A stretch of 64,000 bases of DNA, from positions 1,116,001-1,180,000 of the forward strand of contig CBDBCK010000028.1 of the NCBI GenBank assembly GCA_965203345.1, read 5' to 3'. Below, piece after piece: positions 34,335 to 43,808 of the stretch. Position numbers and translations under genes: made by a program. The notes beneath the pieces are model-generated. The model ran no database searches and was not told the origin of the DNA. It saw only the letters and a list, made by a program, of their open reading frames with translations. The stretch comes from CBDBCK01 sp965203345 (GTDB taxonomy: Bacteria > Chloroflexota > Dehalococcoidia > Lucifugimonadales > Lucifugimonadaceae). Positions within the stretch are counted from its first letter, which is position 1, and each line of letters opens with the position of its first letter.

Positions 34335-35108
34335 TTAAAAGTCGGATGCCTTTGGTATTGAGGACGCTATTCGGATTATCTTGCAAAATTCCTCAGGTTT
34401 CAGACTTGCCCCGCCGACTAAAACGCCTTGGATATTAGGTCTATCGATAAAAGGACCGACGTTGATGGAAGTGACATTTCCTCCATATAGCACAGGTATA
34501 CTTTCGGCTCCTGATCCAGCCAAACTTTGTAGCGTCTGTCTAATTACTGAGGCTATCTGGTCAGCTTGAGCTGGAGAAGCTGGCTGGCCATCCGCGCCTA
34601 TAGCCCAAACAGCCTCGTAAGCTACCAGCAACCTCCCCCATGCTGTAAAACCATCTGTGCTTTCAGTGAGCTGAGACCTAATAAATGGTACAGCTTCGCC
34701 TGTTTTTCTAGCCTCTTTTGTCTCACCTACGCACAGTATCGGAGATATTCCCGCTTCTGAAGCGGCGATCAGCTTCTTGGCAACTGTTTTATTGCTCTCT
34801 CCAAAGAGGAAACGCCTTTCAGAATGTCCGATTATTACGTATCTAACCAACTCCTTGAGCATACTCGCCGATACCTCTCCAGTGAATGCCCCATGAGGAG
34901 CATAATGGAGATTTTGAGCACCCAGTGAGAGTGTTGATCCTTTGATACGTGAAGCTATCGGAGCGATGAAGGTAAACGGAGGGCATATAATGCAACGTAG
35001 TGAAGGAAATTGAGATGCACATGCCGCGATCTTCTTGGCAATGTCCAAACTTGATACCTTATTAGAGTTCATTTTCCAATTCCCTACAACATGAATTGGT
35101 GTTGTCAC
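34335..35108 (-). CDS. tpiA: Triose-phosphate isomerase
   Basis: Interconverts glyceraldehyde-3-phosphate and dihydroxyacetone phosphate. 257 residues. Active-site motifs: VVGNWKMNSN (Lys), VIIGHSERR (His), VAYEAVWAIG (Glu), and phosphate loops VLYGGNVTS and GVLVGGASL. The gene follows pgk with a 2-base gap, the usual glycolytic pairing. Confidence 0.97.
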   Translation of the reverse strand: MTTPIHVVGNWKMNSNKVSSLDIAKKIAACASQFPSLRCIICPPFTFIAPIASRIKGSTLSLGAQNLHYAPHGAFTGEVSASMLKELVRYVIIGHSERRFLFGESNKTVAKKLIAASEAGISPILCVGETKEARKTGEAVPFIRSQLTESTDGFTAWGRLLVAYEAVWAIGADGQPASPAQADQIASVIRQTLQSLAGSGAESIPVLYGGNVTSINVGPFIDRPNIQGVLVGGASLKPEEFCKIIRIASSIPKASDF

Positions 35109-35110
35109 AA

Positions 35111-36313
35111 TTACTCCCTCAACGTTTCTCTTCCCGCATTCTTCAATGCCGTTAATCCAGGCAATTCTTTTCCTTCCATAAACTCAAGCATCGCCCCACC
35201 ACCCGTAGAAAGATGTGAGAACCTATCCCTCAATCCTAACTTACCCAGCACTGTAAGAGTAGAACCGCCGCCACCTATTTTTATCTCAGCTTGCGACTGC
35301 GCTACCGTTGTTGCTACTGCGTCTGTCCCTTTAGCAAAACGGTTGCACTCTATTACGCCCATAGGACCATTCCAGACGATTTTGTTAGCTTGTTTAAGGA
35401 TAGACATATAGAGTTTTCTGGTTTTAGGGCCTATATCCATAATCTTCATATCATCAGGAATAGAAGACGAGTTGCATATGTAAGGCTGACCCGTGTTGGT
35501 GTTCCCGCACAGACCGATTACGTCCAAGGGTATCTGTAGCCGCTTCCCTAGCTCTGCAAAAGCTTTATCTGCCATTTGAACGTCAGTTTCTTGCGGTGTA
35601 TGAACACCTACGCGGAATTTTTTAGATTTTAAAAAAGAGACTGTCATACCTCCACCTATTAGAACTGAATCCATTCTACGTCCTAAAGAAACAACAACCC
35701 CTATTTTATCCGATATTTTAGCCCCTCCTACCATCAATACTGATGGACGTGGACCATCTTCTACGGCTTCCGTCAAGGAGGTTATCTCTTTTTCCATCAG
35801 CAAGCCGGGCATTGCTGACATAAGTCGAGGCAACCCGGCTATTGATGCATGTGCTCTGTGAGAGACTCCGAAGGCATCGTTAACGTATAAGTTCCCTAGA
35901 TTGGCCAGAGCATTGGCAAATGAAGGCGAATTCTTTTCTTCTCCTATGCTGAACCTGAGGTTGTCCAACAACCCCACTTTGCCTGGTCCAATATCGGTAC
36001 TTCTCAAATTACGCGCCGCTTCTTCCACGCAGCCTAAATCTTCAACTTTCACCTTCAATAAATTTTGAAGCCGTCTACGGATCTGAGACAGGTTCAAACT
36101 TGCCACATATTGCCCTTTGGGACGGCCTACGTGAGACATTATTATTACGGAAGCACCTCTACTAAGGAGGTAATCTAAAGTAGGAAGCGAAGCCCGTATA
36201 CGGAAGTCATCCTCTATAGAACCATCCGGATTTAGTGGGACATTATAGTCTGTACGAACAAGGCAACGTCTGCCCTGCCAGGGAATCTCATGAATGGAGA
36301 TGAACCCTTGCAT
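35111..36313 (-). CDS. pgk: Phosphoglycerate kinase
   Basis: Glycolytic kinase, 400 residues from ATG 36313. Features: CLVRTDYNVPLNPDGSIEDDFRI, ASVIIMSHVGRPKG, NLRFSIGEE, NDAFGVSHRAHAS, VLMVGGAKISDK and the C-terminal IGGGGSTLTVLGK. The frame is open to 36364, overlapping the upstream gene, but ATG 36313 has a strong GAGGAG ribosome site at 36321-36326 and matches the family N-terminus. It begins 11 bases after the stop of the polyprenyl-synthase-like gene. Confidence 0.97.
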   Translation of the reverse strand: MQGFISIHEIPWQGRRCLVRTDYNVPLNPDGSIEDDFRIRASLPTLDYLLSRGASVIIMSHVGRPKGQYVASLNLSQIRRRLQNLLKVKVEDLGCVEEAARNLRSTDIGPGKVGLLDNLRFSIGEEKNSPSFANALANLGNLYVNDAFGVSHRAHASIAGLPRLMSAMPGLLMEKEITSLTEAVEDGPRPSVLMVGGAKISDKIGVVVSLGRRMDSVLIGGGMTVSFLKSKKFRVGVHTPQETDVQMADKAFAELGKRLQIPLDVIGLCGNTNTGQPYICNSSSIPDDMKIMDIGPKTRKLYMSILKQANKIVWNGPMGVIECNRFAKGTDAVATTVAQSQAEIKIGGGGSTLTVLGKLGLRDRFSHLSTGGGAMLEFMEGKELPGLTALKNAGRETLRE

Positions 36314-36324
36314 TTCCCCTCTCC

Positions 36325-37356
36325 TCAAGAACTCATCTCTAGCCACTCCGATCCCAAGTCGCAAAGTTTACTCCGTTTTTGAGATGTGAGGTTAGGTACC
36401 TTCAATGCTTCAGCAGCCTCCTGCATAAGTTTTTCTATAGTTTCCTTTGCAAACTCTTTCCCTCCGGCATCTTGGGAAAGCCCAGCTAGCTCATCTAAAG
36501 CCGGTTTATCTAGAAAACGCCGCATATAAAGCTCGCTTATCCGGCGTTTTGCTTTCAAGTCTCCTTGTTCCATAGCATGAGCGACCATTATATTAGTACG
36601 TTTGGCAATAGACCTACCAACTTCATGTGGTAAGCCGTCCTCTATCAAAATAGACATGTCCTGGTATATCTGCCGTGCTGCTCCGACGTTAATGCCGAAC
36701 GCCTTAAGTGCTTGGCAAATATCACCGCCGTTCAATTGCTCAAGTCCAACTGCTCCTAGTGCCATTGATGCACCAACCATGCTTCCGCCTCGTTTCTTGG
36801 CGAGGTTGATACAGATTTCAGTAGAAACCGGTATACGCTCCTGATACATGATGTCCGAATACTCCCCTTCGCAGCGCTCCAAAACAGATTCATCAAATAT
36901 CTTGATTGCTTGAGAAATGCGTCCTGGTGAATCCTCAGCACTATAGATGTGAAGTCTAGCTAAAGCATGCATACCATCGCCAGCGTTTATAGCTTGAGAC
37001 GGACCCCAGACCCACCATAACGAAGGACGATCATTACGTTCTGTATTGCCGTCTTGGATATCTTGATGCACTTGGAAAAAGGCGTCAAGGAACTCCGCAG
37101 CAAGAGCATAAGCGCAAATCGCACGGCTTCTAGGATCTAAATCAAATATATAGGCAATGGCCAAAGTGAGCCATCCATGTAAGCGCGGCGGCAACGTGGC
37201 TGTCACAGTCTCACCATTTTTCTCCATAAAACCCATATGGAAAGACATCATCCCGTAGAAGTCTAATCCTTTTTGTTCAAGCAAATCTCGAATATAAGAG
37301 TCAAATCTTGCCTTCGTACCAGGAGGAGTATGTGCAGTAAGAAATTCGTTCTTCAT
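36325..37356 (-). CDS. Divergent polyprenyl synthetase-like protein
   Basis: 343 residues, all-helical, of the trans-isoprenyl diphosphate synthase fold, recognisable from FFQVHQDIQDGN, SQAINAGDGMHALARL and GAARQIYQDMS. The family normally has DDxxD in both Asp-rich motifs and GKRxRP for isopentenyl diphosphate binding. Here the first motif is Q-D-I-Q-D (residues 98-102), the second begins Q-D (232-233), and the N-terminal basic motif reads ATLPPRLHGW. It may be a subunit, a terpene cyclase-like enzyme or inactive. It would otherwise have been a candidate for the menaquinone side chain. Confidence 0.7.
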   Translation of the reverse strand: MKNEFLTAHTPPGTKARFDSYIRDLLEQKGLDFYGMMSFHMGFMEKNGETVTATLPPRLHGWLTLAIAYIFDLDPRSRAICAYALAAEFLDAFFQVHQDIQDGNTERNDRPSLWWVWGPSQAINAGDGMHALARLHIYSAEDSPGRISQAIKIFDESVLERCEGEYSDIMYQERIPVSTEICINLAKKRGGSMVGASMALGAVGLEQLNGGDICQALKAFGINVGAARQIYQDMSILIEDGLPHEVGRSIAKRTNIMVAHAMEQGDLKAKRRISELYMRRFLDKPALDELAGLSQDAGGKEFAKETIEKLMQEAAEALKVPNLTSQKRSKLCDLGSEWLEMSS

Positions 37357-37505
37357 TACCGTATTACTATTAATGGTGGGTTTTTATAGAACTGAGGAAA
37401 ATCAAAGAACTTATGACCCATATACTATCCAATTGATAATTTTGCCGAAGGTGGATATGCTTTGCAAACTGTGTTCCAATCAAATAATACCCACAAGAGC
37501 TCCGT

Positions 37506-38114
37506 ATGAGTTCGGTTAAGCTTGCGGCATCAGTATTAGCAAGAGGCGGGGTAGCGGCGTTTCCTACTGATACCTTCTTTGCTTTAGGTGCCGATGCTTT
37601 AAACCCGACGGCAGTATCAATTGTACAAGGTCTGAAGCATAGGGAGGACAAGCCTATGCCCGTCCTCATAGCTTCAATAGATCAAATGAACCTTTTTGCG
37701 GAGAACCTACCAGAGGATGCTCTTCTTCTGGCAGAAGTTTTCTGGCCTGGACCTCTAACAATAGTTCTGACCCGGAGCAAAGAAGTACACTCACAAACGA
37801 CGTCTGGTGATCCAACAATAGGCTTACGAATTCCCAATCATGCTATAGCTTTAGAAATCATACAAAGCGCACAGGTACCCATCATAGGCACGAGCGCAAA
37901 CTTACGGGGTAGTCACCCGGCTCGCTGCTACGAGCAAGTCAAACAGTATTTCCCCTCATTAGAATGTATAGTAAAAGCACCCTGCGGACCGTTCATCAAA
38001 CCTTCTACTGTTGTGGACATGTCTATCGAACCTTGGACTGTATTGAGAGAAGGCGCACTATCCCTTGAAAAATTGCAGGAAATCGTCCCAGTCCTTATGC
38101 GATCAACGCCATAG
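37506..38114 (+). CDS. tsaC: Threonylcarbamoyl-AMP synthase (Sua5/YciO/YrdC family)
   Basis: Makes threonylcarbamoyl-AMP for the t6A37 modification of tRNA. 202 residues, single YrdC domain without the Sua5 extension. Signatures: GGVAAFPTDTFFALGADA, LKHREDKPMPVLIAS (KxR...S/T nucleotide site), WPGPLTIVLTRS, IGLRIPNHAIALEII, PIIGTSANLRGSHP and PSTVVDMS. ATG start 150 bases from the divergent polyprenyl-synthase gene. Confidence 0.92.
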   Translation: MSSVKLAASVLARGGVAAFPTDTFFALGADALNPTAVSIVQGLKHREDKPMPVLIASIDQMNLFAENLPEDALLLAEVFWPGPLTIVLTRSKEVHSQTTSGDPTIGLRIPNHAIALEIIQSAQVPIIGTSANLRGSHPARCYEQVKQYFPSLECIVKAPCGPFIKPSTVVDMSIEPWTVLREGALSLEKLQEIVPVLMRSTP

Positions 38115-38259
38115 CACTACCCTCTATGGCAACTGGTAAGATATATAAGGCTATTAAACTTGATATACACTTTGTTATTGTGATGACGGACGTAATAGGA
38201 GCAAGCCTCAATTTACAGGTTATCAAGTTCTACGCGAGTCACTCCAAGGCAAGCTGAGC

Positions 38260-38409
38260 ATGCATACCACCGAATCAACCCAAATGATATTTCCCAACAT
38301 ATCCCTAGAAAGTCTTGAGGCAAGACTCTTTGCCTCCGCCGCCATAGTAAGCATCAAAACCATAGCCTCGGCCCTCTATAGATCCACAGATCCACAAGAT
38401 GAAAAATAA
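38260..38409 (+). CDS. Possible small protein, 49 aa, overlapping guaA
   Basis: ATG-started ORF of 49 codons in the gap before guaA, whose stop (TAA, 38407-38409) overlaps the guaA start ATG at 38399 by 11 bases. The product begins MHTTESTQMIFPNISLESLEA and has a central hydrophobic helix (LFASAAIVSIKTIASALY). No ribosome site is evident. It could be an upstream ORF regulating guaA or chance. The rest of the 38115-38259 gap shows no riboswitch-like element or tRNA. Confidence 0.3.
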   Translation: MHTTESTQMIFPNISLESLEARLFASAAIVSIKTIASALYRSTDPQDEK

Positions 38410-40021
38410 TCGTATGTCCACTACAGTAGAGTATGCCAAGAATATGCAGGCTAAAACCCAGAACGCACCTCCTCTTATTCCTGAAGGACACGACACCGAA
38501 ACTATACTTATTGTGGATTTTGGATCTCAGTACATTGAAGTTATCGCCAGAAGAGTTCGAGCATCCGGAGTATTTTGCCGAGTAATTTCACCCAAAGATA
38601 CCGAACCTCTTTTGACAGAGAACACAAAAGGCATAATACTATCAGGTGGTCCTGGGACAGTTTACGAAGAGAAAGCCCTTCATATTCCACCATGGGTTCT
38701 GAATTCAGGACTTCCTGTGTTAGGCATATGTTATGGTATGCATCTTATCACCCATGAGCTGGGAGGTAAAATCAGGCTGGGATCTACGAAGGAATATGGG
38801 AATGTGCGTATTAAGCGCACTACGGCTGATGGCCCTCTGTTTAAAGGTATAGATAAAGAGATTGATGTATGGATGAGCCATCAATATGAAGTTGAAACTT
38901 TGCCTGAAGGATTTACTGCTGATGCAATATCCGAGAACAATGTCATAGTGGTAATGAGGAATGGTAACTATTATGGATTACAGTTTCACCCAGAGGTTAC
39001 TCATACTCCGCAAGGAGCAAAAATCATCAACAATTTCGTTTTTAAAGTTTGCCAATGTTCCGGCCGCTGGACTCCGGCCAATTTTGTCAAGACAGCGGTA
39101 ATATCGGTACAGAAGCAAGTGAAAGATGCAAAAGTAATATGTGCCCTTTCAGGTGGTGTAGATTCTACAGTCGCCGCCTCCATAATCCACAGGGCTATAG
39201 GCGACAATTTACGTTGTGTTTTTGTGGATAACGGGCTGTTGCGCCTGAACGAAGGAGATCAGGTCATGTCAGCGCTTCGCAATCTTGGAATTAAGGTGAG
39301 CCGTGTAAATGAACAGAAGACCTTCCTTTCTGCACTGCAAGGAGTGGTCGACCCTGAACAAAAACGTCGAATAATAGGACACACCTTCATCTCCATCTTT
39401 GAAAAACAAGCGAAACAAGAATGGGACGCAAAGTTTTTAGCACAAGGCACTTTATATCCTGACGTTATAGAAAGCAAAACAACAGAGAACCCTTTCGCCA
39501 GCAAGATAAAGACTCATCACAATGTCGGAGGGCTTCCAGATAACATGAAGTTCAAATTGATTGAACCGTTACGCTACATGTTTAAGGATGAAGTGAGAGA
39601 GGCCGGCATAGAACTGGGACTGCCTCAGGAAATAGTAAAACGACAGCCTTTCCCTGGACCAGGCCTTGCTATACGGATCATAGGGGAAGTTACGCAAGAA
39701 AAACTCGACGTTCTGAGAACTTGCGACTCTCTGATTGTGCAAATATTGAAGAAAAAAAGGCTTTACGACGGCTTATGGCAAAGCTTCGCTGTGTTGACAA
39801 ACACAAGAACTGTAGGGGTAATGGGTGAGGGCAGAACTTATGGTTTCACCATTGCGATACGAGCGGTTAATAGTCAGGATGCAATGACCGCCGACTGGGC
39901 GCGTATTCCTCATAAAATCTTGGCGGAGATGTCCAACCGTATAGTCAATGAAGTCCCCGAAGTTAACCATGTAGTGTACGATATTACCAGCAAACCACCA
40001 GGTACTATTGAATGGGAGTAG
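38399..40021 (+). CDS. guaA: GMP synthase (glutamine-hydrolysing)
   Basis: Amidates XMP to GMP. 540 residues; the first 30 residues before TILIVDFGSQYIEVIARRV are longer than usual, so ATG 38414 or later is possible. Glutaminase domain: GICYGMHL (catalytic Cys), QFHPEVTHTPQG (His-Glu). Synthetase domain: P-loop ALSGGVDSTVAA, then GTLYPDVIES, PFPGPGLAIRIIGE, and the C-terminal dimerisation end ITSKPPGTIEWE. Starts a purine run with purD, purB and purC at 10-14 base gaps. Confidence 0.96.
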   Translation: MKNNRMSTTVEYAKNMQAKTQNAPPLIPEGHDTETILIVDFGSQYIEVIARRVRASGVFCRVISPKDTEPLLTENTKGIILSGGPGTVYEEKALHIPPWVLNSGLPVLGICYGMHLITHELGGKIRLGSTKEYGNVRIKRTTADGPLFKGIDKEIDVWMSHQYEVETLPEGFTADAISENNVIVVMRNGNYYGLQFHPEVTHTPQGAKIINNFVFKVCQCSGRWTPANFVKTAVISVQKQVKDAKVICALSGGVDSTVAASIIHRAIGDNLRCVFVDNGLLRLNEGDQVMSALRNLGIKVSRVNEQKTFLSALQGVVDPEQKRRIIGHTFISIFEKQAKQEWDAKFLAQGTLYPDVIESKTTENPFASKIKTHHNVGGLPDNMKFKLIEPLRYMFKDEVREAGIELGLPQEIVKRQPFPGPGLAIRIIGEVTQEKLDVLRTCDSLIVQILKKKRLYDGLWQSFAVLTNTRTVGVMGEGRTYGFTIAIRAVNSQDAMTADWARIPHKILAEMSNRIVNEVPEVNHVVYDITSKPPGTIEWE

Positions 40022-40031
40022 TCCCTACTAA

Positions 40032-41321
40032 GTGAAAATCTTGATAGTGGGTTCTGGAGCGCGAGAGCATGCACTTGCGTGGAAGGCAGCTCAAAGCCCT
40101 GTAGCTTCTGAGATAATCATAACGCCGGGCAACGTTGGATGCGAGTCCGTCGCCGAGACGATAAACATAGCTAGTGACGACATCCAGAATCTAGTACGCC
40201 TTGCAAAAGAGCGGAATATAGACCTTACTATAGTGGGGCCGGAAATTCCCCTCTCATTGGGAATAGTTGAGGAGTTTGAACGAAAAGGATTACGTATATT
40301 TGGTCCTTCCTCTCATGCTTCGCGTATAGAGAGCTCCAAATCCTGGGCAAAACACCTTATGGATAATCTTGGTATTCCGACGGCACATGCACATTTCTTT
40401 GAGACGGCAAAAAATGCCTGGGCCTATGTCCAGACTCTTTACCAAGGGGCTTATGTAATCAAAGCGGATGGACTTCTTGCGGGAAAAGGTGTAGTTGTCC
40501 CCAAATCACACGAAGCCGCCAAAAAAACTCTACACGTCATGGAGCAAACGGGAATATTGGATGAAGGTAAGCCCGTACTTATTGAAGACAAACTTGAGGG
40601 AAAAGAGATATCCGTCTTCGCGTTTATAGATGGACCAAAGGTATCTCATCCGGTGAGTGCGTGTGACTATAAACGAGCTTTTGACGGAGATACGGGCGGA
40701 AATACCGGAGGCATGGGCAGCTACTCCCCTTTTGAGGGCTGGAATCGTACTTTAGAAAACGATATACGTGCAAATTTCATTAAGCCTGTAGCTGAAGCTC
40801 TTGTAGAGAGAGGTACCCCATATAAGGGCATGCTGTATCTGGGCATGATGCTAACTCCTCATGGATCGAAGGTTATAGAATTCAATTGTCGTTTTGGTGA
40901 CCCAGAATGCCAAGCACTAATGCCACTTATGGAGTCCGATTTGGTGGCGATCTGCAATGACGTTGCAAGCCCTGAAAGCACAACACCAGACGTAAAATGG
41001 AGTGAGAAAACAAGTGTCGCCGTAGTTGCTGCATCAGAAGGCTATCCTGGAGAAATAAAAAGAGGAGAGATTATCTATGGAATGGGAGAAGCTGAAAAGA
41101 AAGCACTCATGTTCTATAGTGGCCTGTCTCATAATGCGTCTGGACAGATTGTTAACTCCGGAGGACGCGTCGCAACTGCAGTAGGCGTTAAAGAGAAGTA
41201 CGTTGACGCGAAAATACAAGCTTATTCTGCCTTTTCTAAATTTAACTTCAAGGGAATGCACTACCGAAGTGACATATCTGAGCATCTAACGTTGTTTACG
41301 CTGGGGAAATTGGGTAAATAA
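40032..41321 (+). CDS. purD: Phosphoribosylamine-glycine ligase
   Basis: ATP-grasp ligase making GAR. 429 residues from GTG at 40032. N-terminus ILIVGSGAREHALAWKAA; TIVGPEIPLSLGIVEEF; ATP-grasp region YVIKADGLLAGKGVVVPKS; EDKLEGKEISVFAFIDG; DYKRAFDGDTGGNTGGMGSY; VIEFNCRFGDPECQALMP with metal-binding Glu and Asn. Gap of 10 bases from guaA and to purB. Confidence 0.97.
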   Translation: MKILIVGSGAREHALAWKAAQSPVASEIIITPGNVGCESVAETINIASDDIQNLVRLAKERNIDLTIVGPEIPLSLGIVEEFERKGLRIFGPSSHASRIESSKSWAKHLMDNLGIPTAHAHFFETAKNAWAYVQTLYQGAYVIKADGLLAGKGVVVPKSHEAAKKTLHVMEQTGILDEGKPVLIEDKLEGKEISVFAFIDGPKVSHPVSACDYKRAFDGDTGGNTGGMGSYSPFEGWNRTLENDIRANFIKPVAEALVERGTPYKGMLYLGMMLTPHGSKVIEFNCRFGDPECQALMPLMESDLVAICNDVASPESTTPDVKWSEKTSVAVVAASEGYPGEIKRGEIIYGMGEAEKKALMFYSGLSHNASGQIVNSGGRVATAVGVKEKYVDAKIQAYSAFSKFNFKGMHYRSDISEHLTLFTLGKLGK

Positions 41322-41331
41322 GGCGAACAGA

Positions 41332-42702
41332 TTGATAGAGAGATATTCACGCGCCGAGATGAAAAGGATCTGGGACGAAGATAACGTATTTGATCTGTGG
41401 CTGCAGATAGAGAAAGCGGTTTGCGAAGCTATGACTGAACAAGGTCAACTGCCTCAGGAGGATATGGCTGAGATTCGCAGAGCAGTCTTTGATAAAAGCC
41501 TTTATAAAAAGCTCTTTGAAGAGACGCGTCATGACCTCGTATCATTCACGGGCGCTGTCGCCGCGTCCGTAGGATCTGCGGGACGCTGGATTCATTACGG
41601 CATAACCTCAAACGACGTGAAGGATACAGCCTTAAGTATGCAACTCGTCCAAGCAACGGATCTGTTACTTGAAGACATAAGAATTCTGATGGACGCTATT
41701 AAGAAAAGGGCTTTAGAGCATAAAGATACTCCATGTGTCGGAAGGACTCATGGGGTGCACGCTGAGCCTATGAGTTTCGGTCTAAAGTTTGCGCTGTGGT
41801 GGGATGAGATACGTCGGCATAAGGAGAGACTGAAGCAGTTGCGACCTCGTCTCTCTGTGTGTATGATATCTGGACCGGTTGGTTCTTTCTCAACGGTGTC
41901 GCCTGATATAGAAGAGTCGGTAACCGAGAAACTGAATTTAAATTCTCCCGATGCAGTCTCTAATCAAATTATCCAACGGGACAGACATGCAGAGTATGTC
42001 AGCTTACTAGCTTTATTAGGCGCAACACTTGAAAAGATAGCTACCGAGATAAGAGGTCTGCAACGTACCGAGGTTATGGAGGTGGTAGAGCCCTTCGGAT
42101 CTCCAGGTTACGTTACCAAAGGTTCTTCCTCTATGCCACATAAGCGCAACCCGGAAATATCAGAACGTGTCTGTGGTTTGGCACGCCTGTTGCGTGGCTA
42201 TTCGTCAACTGCCCTAGAAAACGTAGCACTATGGCACGAACGAGACATTTCCCACTCTTCAGCAGAGCGGATAATTCTCCCAGATGCTTCTCTTGCTACG
42301 GACTACATGCTGCACATAATAACCGAGGTGGTGTTGGATATGAAGACTTACCCTGACAGGATGATGCGGAATTTGGAACTTACTCGGGGTATTGTCTTTT
42401 CACCGCGGGTAATGTTGGCTTTAATAGAAGCCGGTATGAAAAGGGATGAAGCGTACAATATTGTCCAGGACCATGCTCTCAAGGCTTGGGAACAGAGCAA
42501 GGATTTCCGAATTTTGACTATCCAAGACCCCCGCATAACCTCTGCCGTTCCTCCAGAAAAACTGACTGAGCTGTTTGATTATAGTTGGTATTTGCGGTTC
42601 ATAGATTTTCAGTTTAAGCGACTTGGCTGGAATGATAATTTAGTAGAACGCACATACTCATCAAAAACGAAAACTCAAACGGATCAGGTATCTTCAACAT
42701 AG
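41332..42702 (+). CDS. purB: Adenylosuccinate lyase
   Basis: Acts twice in purine synthesis, splitting SAICAR and adenylosuccinate. 456 residues from a TTG; N-terminus IERYSRAEMKRIWDEDN is the family's, so the TTG is likely real. Motifs: IHYGITSNDVKDTALSMQ, GRTHGVHAEPMSFGLKFA, ISGPVGSFSTVSPDIE, and the fumarase-superfamily signature GSSSMPHKRNPEISE with the catalytic Ser loop. Between purD and purC. Confidence 0.96.
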   Translation: MIERYSRAEMKRIWDEDNVFDLWLQIEKAVCEAMTEQGQLPQEDMAEIRRAVFDKSLYKKLFEETRHDLVSFTGAVAASVGSAGRWIHYGITSNDVKDTALSMQLVQATDLLLEDIRILMDAIKKRALEHKDTPCVGRTHGVHAEPMSFGLKFALWWDEIRRHKERLKQLRPRLSVCMISGPVGSFSTVSPDIEESVTEKLNLNSPDAVSNQIIQRDRHAEYVSLLALLGATLEKIATEIRGLQRTEVMEVVEPFGSPGYVTKGSSSMPHKRNPEISERVCGLARLLRGYSSTALENVALWHERDISHSSAERIILPDASLATDYMLHIITEVVLDMKTYPDRMMRNLELTRGIVFSPRVMLALIEAGMKRDEAYNIVQDHALKAWEQSKDFRILTIQDPRITSAVPPEKLTELFDYSWYLRFIDFQFKRLGWNDNLVERTYSSKTKTQTDQVSST

Positions 42703-42716
42703 ACTCTTACCAACAA

Positions 42717-43691
42717 ATGTCAGACTCCTTGAGGAAATCCGCTAAAAACGACCGTAGCCCTATGCACATCATTACCTTGAAGGAGACAAACTTGCCAGGA
42801 CTCCTGTATCGAGGGAAAGTGAGAGATATGTACGATTTGGGGAACGGACGTCTAATTATGGTGGCAACAGACAGAATATCTGCCTTTGACGTGGTGATGC
42901 CCGACCCTATTCCAGGAAAAGGGGCTTTGCTTGCCCGAATGTGCGCTTTTTGGTTCAAGCTGACGAAAGACTTAATGCCAAACCACTTACTGACGCCTCT
43001 TTGGGAATGGTCAGACATCGGTATGCGACAGTCCAATGATGCCCTTAATGTACCATCGGAATTTATGAACCCGGAACTCTCTGCCCGTTCATTGTTAGTA
43101 CGCAAGGCAAAACGGATAGATATGGAATGCATAGCCAGAGGTTATCTCACGGGATCCGCTTGGAACGAATATTCCAGGAATGGGACTGTGAATAATGCCC
43201 CACTACCTATGGGTTTGACGGAAGCATCAAAGCTGTCTGAGCCTATTTTCACCCCCTCTACGAAAGCGTTAACTGGACATGACCGACCACTCTCCCGGCG
43301 AGAGGGCAAAAACTTAATAGGGAAAGAGCTTTACCGAAGACTTGAAGACATGACTCTTGAGCTTTTTGTTAGAGGATCTAGGCATGTAGAAGGGTGCGGC
43401 ATGCTTCTCGCCGACACAAAATTTGAATTCGGTTTTACAGACAACCAGTTGATTTTAATAGACGAGGCTCTTACCACCGATTCCAGCAGGTTTTGGGATG
43501 CGACCGATTGGAAGCGGGGTTCGTCTCCAGAGCCTTTTGACAAGCAGTATTTGCGCAACTGGTTGGAAAATCAAAGGTGGGACAAGAGGTCACCTGCTCC
43601 ATCGTTACCTCAAGAGATAATAATCAACACTTTCCATAGATACGAGCAGGCGTACCAAAGGCTCACAGGAGACGCCTCTCCCTTTTTATAA
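42717..43691 (+). CDS. purC: SAICAR synthase
   Basis: Phosphoribosylaminoimidazole-succinocarboxamide synthase, 324 residues, the longer type found in yeast and many bacteria. Motifs: LLYRGKVRDMYDLGNGRLIMVATDRISAFDVVM, IDMECIARGYLTGSAWNEY, the SEPIFTPSTKALTGHDRPLS segment, LADTKFEFGF and LIDEALTTDSSRFW. ATG start 14 bases after purB. A 117-base gap without a visible gene follows. Confidence 0.96.
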   Translation: MSDSLRKSAKNDRSPMHIITLKETNLPGLLYRGKVRDMYDLGNGRLIMVATDRISAFDVVMPDPIPGKGALLARMCAFWFKLTKDLMPNHLLTPLWEWSDIGMRQSNDALNVPSEFMNPELSARSLLVRKAKRIDMECIARGYLTGSAWNEYSRNGTVNNAPLPMGLTEASKLSEPIFTPSTKALTGHDRPLSRREGKNLIGKELYRRLEDMTLELFVRGSRHVEGCGMLLADTKFEFGFTDNQLILIDEALTTDSSRFWDATDWKRGSSPEPFDKQYLRNWLENQRWDKRSPAPSLPQEIIINTFHRYEQAYQRLTGDASPFL

Positions 43692-43808
43692 TAAAATATA
43701 CATGACTTCATATAGCGCCGGATGGACATGAGAGCAGCGAGACAGAACACCCACCGGGATAAAGATTTTCAGGTGACAGATTAAGTAAAACCTCCTTGGG
43801 AAAATGAA

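Noticed and set aside
38115..38259. Purine riboswitch before guaA
   Set aside because: The conserved loop and junction sequences of the purine aptamer are not visible.
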